A DNA stretch of 11,307 nt, taken from the NCBI GenBank assembly GCA_016929175.1, contig JAFGJI010000215.1:1-11307 (forward strand), read 5' to 3'. Positions 7,898 through 11,307 of the stretch are shown here, piece after piece. Within the stretch, counting starts at the first letter, position 1, and every line of letters starts with the position of its first letter. The notes below the pieces were generated by a model. The model saw nothing but the letters and a program-made list of their open reading frames with translations. It made no database searches and was not told where the DNA came from. Source of the stretch: Thermoplasmatota archaeon (GTDB lineage Archaea > Thermoplasmatota > Penumbrarchaeia > Penumbrarchaeales > Penumbrarchaeaceae). The position numbers were made by a program, and so were the translations under genes.

Positions 7898-9928
7898 ATG
7901 CGGTTGATAATTTGTGAAAAGGACAACGCGGCAAAGAGGATCGCTTCCATACTGTCCGGAAACTCGTTTCGAACTGAACACCGGGGACGCGTTTCCATCT
8001 ATGATCTCGTCTGGGAGGGGGAGAAGACCCGGTGCATGGGACTTCGAGGCCACATACTGAACATGGACTTCCCGGAAAAGTACAACAGCTGGTCAGAGGT
8101 CCCTCCGAGAGAGTTGATAAACGCAGAGCCAATGAGAAAGGTCTCCGCCCCTTCCATAGCAAAGGTCCTCAAGGACCTGAGCAAAGAGGCCAGCAAGATC
8201 TACATAGCAACGGACTTCGATCGGGAAGGGGAGCTCATCGGACGGGAGGCCGTGGATCATGCACTTGGACCGGATGCCGTTCCATCGGTCTTCAGGGCCC
8301 ATTTCTCGTCCCTCACCGAGCCGGAGGTCCGGCACTCCTTTTCGAACCTCACGAGGTTGAACACTGCACTGGCGAGTGCAGCAGAGACAAGGCAGGTCCT
8401 TGACCTTATATGGGGCGCCACGCTTACAAGGTTCATATCACTTGCCTCGAACAGGCTCTGGCAGGATTTCCTGTCCGTTGGTAGGGTTCAGAGCCCCACA
8501 CTTGCCCTCATCGTCGACAAGGAGAGGGAGATCAGGGAGTTCAAACCCCAGCCTTACTGGCGAATAGAGGCTATCTTCAGAAAAGAGGACGTCCAGTTCC
8601 CTGGAAACCATTCCGGAGGCGATATCTGGAAGGAGGATGAGGCTCTCTCTCTTTACGAGAAGCTGAAGGACGAAAAGAGAGGTAAAGTGGTGGACCTTGT
8701 CAGGAAGCAGAGGGCCGATAAACCTCCCGCCCCCTTCAACACCACCGAACTCATCAGGGCTGCCAACACCCTTGGCATGTCCGCAGCCAGGATCATGGCG
8801 GTTGCGGAGGACCTCTACACCAGGGGGTATATCTCCTATCCAAGGACGGACAATACCGTTTACCCGAAGGGCCTCGACATAGGGTCGCTTGTAACAATGC
8901 TCAGACAGGGTAACTACCGGACAGCCTGCGACCATATCCTCTCGAAGGAGAGGATCACTCCGACCCGCGGGAGCAAGGAGACAACGGACCATCCGCCGGT
9001 CTATCCGACCAACTATGCGACCCCCCAGGAACTCGGTCACGAGAAGTTCAAACTTTACGATCTGGTGGTGAGAAGGTTCCTTGCAACACTCCACGACCCC
9101 ACAAAACTGGAGACAACACAGGTCAGGATCGATGTTTCCGGGGAGATCTTCAACTCCTCGGGGCAGGTGGTTCTCGACCCGGGATACCGGTCCATCTATA
9201 CCTTTTCCAGGGTCTCGGAGAACGTACTTCCGAAACTCTCCAGGGGAGATGAGGTGCTAATAGAGGACATCCAGCTCCAGTCCAAGGAGACAAAACCTCC
9301 GAAGAGGTTCAGTCAGGGCGGCCTCGTCCAGGAGATGGAGAGGCTGGGGCTGGGTACCAAATCAACAAGACATGAGACCTTGCAGAAGCTCTACACCAGG
9401 CGTTTCATCGAGGATGATCCGCCAAGACCCACCCATTCGGGCGATGCGCTCATCACAACCCTGGAGAGGCATGCAAGGACCATTACCCTTCCGGACATGA
9501 CCGCCAGGTTGGAGGAGGACATGGAAAAGATATCCACCTCGTCCCTGACCAAGGAGGCCGTCATCGAGGAATCGAGGGAAATGCTTGCCAGGATACTCGA
9601 CGAAATGGAGGAGCACAGGGAACAGATAGGCAAGGAGATCTCGGATGCCCTGCTCGAGCAGGATGTCGTTGGAAAGTGTCCAAGATGCAGCAACGACCTT
9701 CTCCTGGTGCGCTCGAGGAGAGGCAAGAGATACGTTCGATGCTCCATGCATCCCGGATGCTCCAAGAGCTATCCGCTCCCACAGAAGGGCAAGGTGGGTT
9801 ATACGGAAAAAGCATGCGACGTGTGCCGCTCACCCATCATCACGATATACCGCAAGGGAAGGAAACCCATGGATGTCTGTATAAATCCTGATTGTCCTTC
9901 AAAGACGTTGCCGGAGGGGGGTGGATGA
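7898..9928 (+). CDS. topA: archaeal DNA topoisomerase I (type IA)
   Basis: Type IA topoisomerase that relaxes negative supercoils by a 5'-phosphotyrosine strand-passage reaction; 676 residues. The N-terminus is the TOPRIM strand MRLIICEKDNAAKRIA with catalytic-type E7, and the metal-binding DFDREGE has D106, D108 and E110. Core motifs include LIWGATLTR, VGRVQSPTLALIVDKERE, the active site YISYPRTDN with Tyr314, TTDHPPVYPT, and GLGTKSTR (484-491). From C594 there are two C-terminal zinc ribbons, CPRC with CSMHPGC and CDVC with CINPDC. The start at 7898 is chosen because family members begin right at this TOPRIM strand, GGTG lies 5 nt before it, and a TATA-like box lies upstream. The in-frame ATG at 7808 would add 30 residues that do not look conserved and would overlap the HAD gene. 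The stop overlaps the folP start (ATGA), so the two are probably translated together. Confidence 0.95.
   Translation: MRLIICEKDNAAKRIASILSGNSFRTEHRGRVSIYDLVWEGEKTRCMGLRGHILNMDFPEKYNSWSEVPPRELINAEPMRKVSAPSIAKVLKDLSKEASKIYIATDFDREGELIGREAVDHALGPDAVPSVFRAHFSSLTEPEVRHSFSNLTRLNTALASAAETRQVLDLIWGATLTRFISLASNRLWQDFLSVGRVQSPTLALIVDKEREIREFKPQPYWRIEAIFRKEDVQFPGNHSGGDIWKEDEALSLYEKLKDEKRGKVVDLVRKQRADKPPAPFNTTELIRAANTLGMSAARIMAVAEDLYTRGYISYPRTDNTVYPKGLDIGSLVTMLRQGNYRTACDHILSKERITPTRGSKETTDHPPVYPTNYATPQELGHEKFKLYDLVVRRFLATLHDPTKLETTQVRIDVSGEIFNSSGQVVLDPGYRSIYTFSRVSENVLPKLSRGDEVLIEDIQLQSKETKPPKRFSQGGLVQEMERLGLGTKSTRHETLQKLYTRRFIEDDPPRPTHSGDALITTLERHARTITLPDMTARLEEDMEKISTSSLTKEAVIEESREMLARILDEMEEHREQIGKEISDALLEQDVVGKCPRCSNDLLLVRSRRGKRYVRCSMHPGCSKSYPLPQKGKVGYTEKACDVCRSPIITIYRKGRKPMDVCINPDCPSKTLPEGGG
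9913..9917 (+). promoter_or_regulatory. Shine-Dalgarno site of folP
   Basis: GGAGG, inside the last codons of topA, lies 7 nt before the ATG at 9925. It decides that start over ATG 9892, which is internal to topA with no SD, and over ATG 9967, also without SD. Confidence 0.7.
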
Positions 9929-10812
9929 GGCCTGTAAGGCTCTCCATCTCCCGGGTCCCTCTTTCAATGACAGGCAGGGAGCCATCCCCCGAAAGGTTCG
10001 AAGACCTGAGACTGCCGTTGATCATAGGCATTCTCAATACGACCCCCGATTCTTTTTCCAACGGCGGGGAGTACCTTGAATTCGATGATGCGGTGGAGAG
10101 GGCGTATCAGATGGTTGCTCATGGGGCCGATATCGTGGATATCGGCGGCGAATCCACACGCCCCTTTGCCGACCCCGTCACCCTCGAGCTCGAGGTAAAG
10201 AGGACGATCCCGGTTATTGAGAGGATCGTGGACGATATCGGAGTTCCGATATCCATCGATACACGGCATGCCCATGTTGCGGAAATGGCGCTGAAGGCCG
10301 GGGCTTCGATCATCAATGACGTCAGAGGGCTCCAGGAACCTGGAATGGACCGACTTGTTGCGAGCTCGGGTGCCACCGCTATCATCATGCATATGAAGGG
10401 GACCCCCAAGGACATGCAGGTATCGCCACTTTATGATGATGTGATAAGTGAGATCCACGGATTCCTTTCGGGAAGGGTTGCCCATATGGTGTCATTGGGG
10501 GTCCCAAGGGAACGTCTGATGATCGATCCGGGAATAGGGTTCGGCAAGAGGCTGGAGGACAACCTCGCGATCCTCAGGAACCTGGGAAGGTTCCTGGACA
10601 TAGGGTGCCCCGTACTCGTGGGAGCGTCGAGAAAATCGTTCATCGGACAGCTGCTCGGTTCAGGTCCCCAGGAACGGCTTGAGGGATCTCTTGCATCCGC
10701 TATCATCGCGGTCATGAACGGGGCCTCGATCGTTCGGGTGCATGACGTCAAGGAAACGAAAAGGGCCCTCGATATCTACAAAGCGGTGCATCTATATCGG
10801 TCAGGACACTAA
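9925..10812 (+). CDS. folP: dihydropteroate synthase
   Basis: Joins 6-hydroxymethyl-dihydropterin pyrophosphate to p-aminobenzoate to form dihydropteroate, the committed step toward folate or a modified archaeal pterin cofactor. The 295 residues have the complete TIM-barrel motif set: GILNTTPDSFSNGG (35-48), DIGGESTRP (72-80), SIDT (110-113), INDVRG (130-135), IIMHMKGTP (153-161), DPGIGFGK (201-208), GASRKSFIG (233-241) and RVHDV (271-275). D112, N131, D201, K237, R271 and H273 correspond, at a constant offset of 16, to the E. coli active-site residues D96, N115, D185, K221, R255 and H257, so the enzyme should be active. The N-terminus is about 15 residues longer than in E. coli. It overlaps the topA stop by ATGA with a strong SD, so it depends on the topA transcript. 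Some archaeal homologues act on other pterin acceptors, so the exact acceptor is less sure than the reaction class. Confidence 0.93.
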   Translation: MRPVRLSISRVPLSMTGREPSPERFEDLRLPLIIGILNTTPDSFSNGGEYLEFDDAVERAYQMVAHGADIVDIGGESTRPFADPVTLELEVKRTIPVIERIVDDIGVPISIDTRHAHVAEMALKAGASIINDVRGLQEPGMDRLVASSGATAIIMHMKGTPKDMQVSPLYDDVISEIHGFLSGRVAHMVSLGVPRERLMIDPGIGFGKRLEDNLAILRNLGRFLDIGCPVLVGASRKSFIGQLLGSGPQERLEGSLASAIIAVMNGASIVRVHDVKETKRALDIYKAVHLYRSGH

Positions 10813-10828
10813 GATACATTGGATCGTT

Positions 10829-10917
10829 CGGGCGGGAAGAGAACAATGAAAAATTGCTTCCCACCATCCATTTCAGATTTCAACATAAACAGATTCAATG
10901 GATGGTGGGCCCGCCCG
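10829..10917 (+). other. candidate structured RNA element (three-way junction of inverted repeats)
   Basis: Three stems nest without any unpaired linker. P1 pairs CGGGCGGG (10829-10836) with CCCGCCCG (10910-10917). P2 occupies 10837-10859, with AAG/CTT, a 4-nt bulge, and CAAT/ATTG closed by a GAAAA loop. P3 pairs CCCACCATCCATT (10860-10872) with AATGGATGGTGGG (10897-10909), a perfect 13-bp stem with a 24-nt loop holding CAGATT twice. It starts 16 bp after the folP stop. It may be a 3'-UTR structure, an independent small RNA, or a remnant of a small mobile element; it resembles no RNA family that I recognise. Pairings are seen in the sequence; transcription and function are inferred. Confidence 0.5.
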
Positions 10918-10920
10918 GTT

Positions 10921-10971
10921 CCGCCCTTGCAGTGACCAAAACCCGAACCCTTTTGGCTTTCCTCGGGGCGG
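10921..10971 (+). repeat. second nested hairpin downstream of folP
   Basis: CCGCCC (10921-10926) pairs with GGGCGG (10966-10971), and within it CCAAAA (10936-10941) pairs with TTTTGG (10951-10956) around a 9-nt C-rich loop. It starts four bases after the three-way junction element. The same CCGCCC word occurs at 10911-10916, so GGGCGG could pair with either copy, which allows alternative folds. Confidence 0.4.
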
Positions 10972-10999
10972 TTTGCCACAACATCGTTCGCACGCATGT

Positions 11000-11010
11000 T
11001 CTTTTTTTCA
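11000..11010 (+). terminator. T-tract terminator candidate of the topA-folP transcript
   Basis: A run of seven T (11002-11008) within TTCTTTTTTTC is the kind of oligo-T signal at which archaeal RNA polymerase terminates. It lies about 190 bp after folP and just after the hairpin-rich stretch. The transcript end is inferred. Confidence 0.4.
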
Positions 11011-11307
11011 ACGACCATATGCACTCTTTATATTGAAAATCTTATCATCCGTTTTTGCAACCAACCTCAAACGAATGTAAGATCTTGGGATTACTATCCA
11101 TATTTCAGCTTCAATATTTCCCTTTGTTTCCTCGCTGACAATTCACGGACCTCGGATCCTACCAGAGGTATCATTCACCTAACCTATTCATTTGATCCTT
11201 CGGAGATCCTTATCATCGACTCACACTCGGACCATCACCACCGTTCCTTCACTACGTTCATCCACTTCCCACATTGAACACTCCACCCTTCATTGCTCAG
11301 TTCGAAG
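11011..11307. other. intergenic tail without a recognisable gene
   Basis: This stretch is A+T-richer than the genes. From about 11090 on it is poor in G and rich in C and T on the + strand. Open frames in it give low-complexity peptides without family motifs or SD sites. Repeated words CTTATCATC occur near 11041 and 11209, and ACCTC/GAGGT can pair around 11149-11169. No tRNA, rRNA or known RNA pattern was found. The final bases resemble the start of a T-arm sequence (GTTCGA), but the window ends there and no tRNA body precedes it. Confidence 0.45.

Noticed and set aside
10921..10985. archaeal H/ACA guide RNA with ACA box near 10977
   Set aside because: A hairpin followed by CCACAAC is suggestive, but no K-turn GA pairs or clear pseudouridylation pocket could be found.
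10996..11277. 93-codon + strand frame at the window end
   Set aside because: Rich in Phe, Ser, His and Ile without motifs, begins at a T-tract and has no SD; reflects pyrimidine-rich non-coding DNA.
11090..11307. box C/D RNA or ribosomal RNA on the minus strand
   Set aside because: Several GATGA and CTGA-like words occur, but no properly spaced C/D/C'/D' set, and no stretch matches rRNA that I can recall.
11296..11307. T-arm of a tRNA at the very end
   Set aside because: Only GTTCGA is present; no acceptor, D-arm or anticodon stem precedes it.

Overview
The window reads as the chromosome of a euryarchaeon, most likely of the broad Thermoplasmata type, although no lineage marker gene is present to prove it. 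The archaeal signs are a formate-dependent PurP, an archaeal-type topoisomerase IA with C-terminal zinc ribbons, TATA/BRE-like promoter elements, and Shine-Dalgarno sites of the GGAGGTGAT type. A giant secreted CARDB-repeat protein carries cytoplasmic zinc ribbons, an architecture I associate with Thermoplasmata-like genomes. All five confident genes are on the + strand.

Layout. Positions 1-483 hold no convincing gene. They contain small palindromes, a strong TATA box near 364-375 and an 8-bp inverted repeat in the presumed 5' leader of the first gene. Positions 484-6168 encode a cell-surface protein of about 1,894 residues. In order it has a signal peptide, two beta-helix-like plus Ig-like modules, eight CARDB-like repeats, one transmembrane helix, two zinc ribbons, a Glu-rich linker and a third zinc ribbon. 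Next come purP (6211-7284), a small HAD-family hydrolase (7309-7818), topA (7898-9928) and folP (9925-10812, overlapping topA by ATGA). Positions 10813-11307 have no credible gene. The first part, 10829-10971, is full of nested inverted repeats that fold on paper into a compact three-way junction followed by a second hairpin. A T-tract and an A+T-rich, strand-skewed stretch follow.

How the genes relate. purP has what looks like a leaderless promoter just after the giant gene. The HAD gene follows 24 bp later with a good SD, so the two are probably co-transcribed. topA has its own TATA-like box inside the end of the HAD region, and folP is translationally coupled to topA. purP (purine ring closure using formate) and folP (folate/pterin synthesis) both belong to one-carbon and nucleotide metabolism. 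The HAD enzyme is of unknown substrate, topA is DNA maintenance, and the surface protein appears functionally separate.

The items most worth a second look are the folded element behind folP, with its mutually exclusive GC-rich pairings; the surface protein that joins an outside CARDB array to inside zinc ribbons; and the inverted repeat in that protein's leader.
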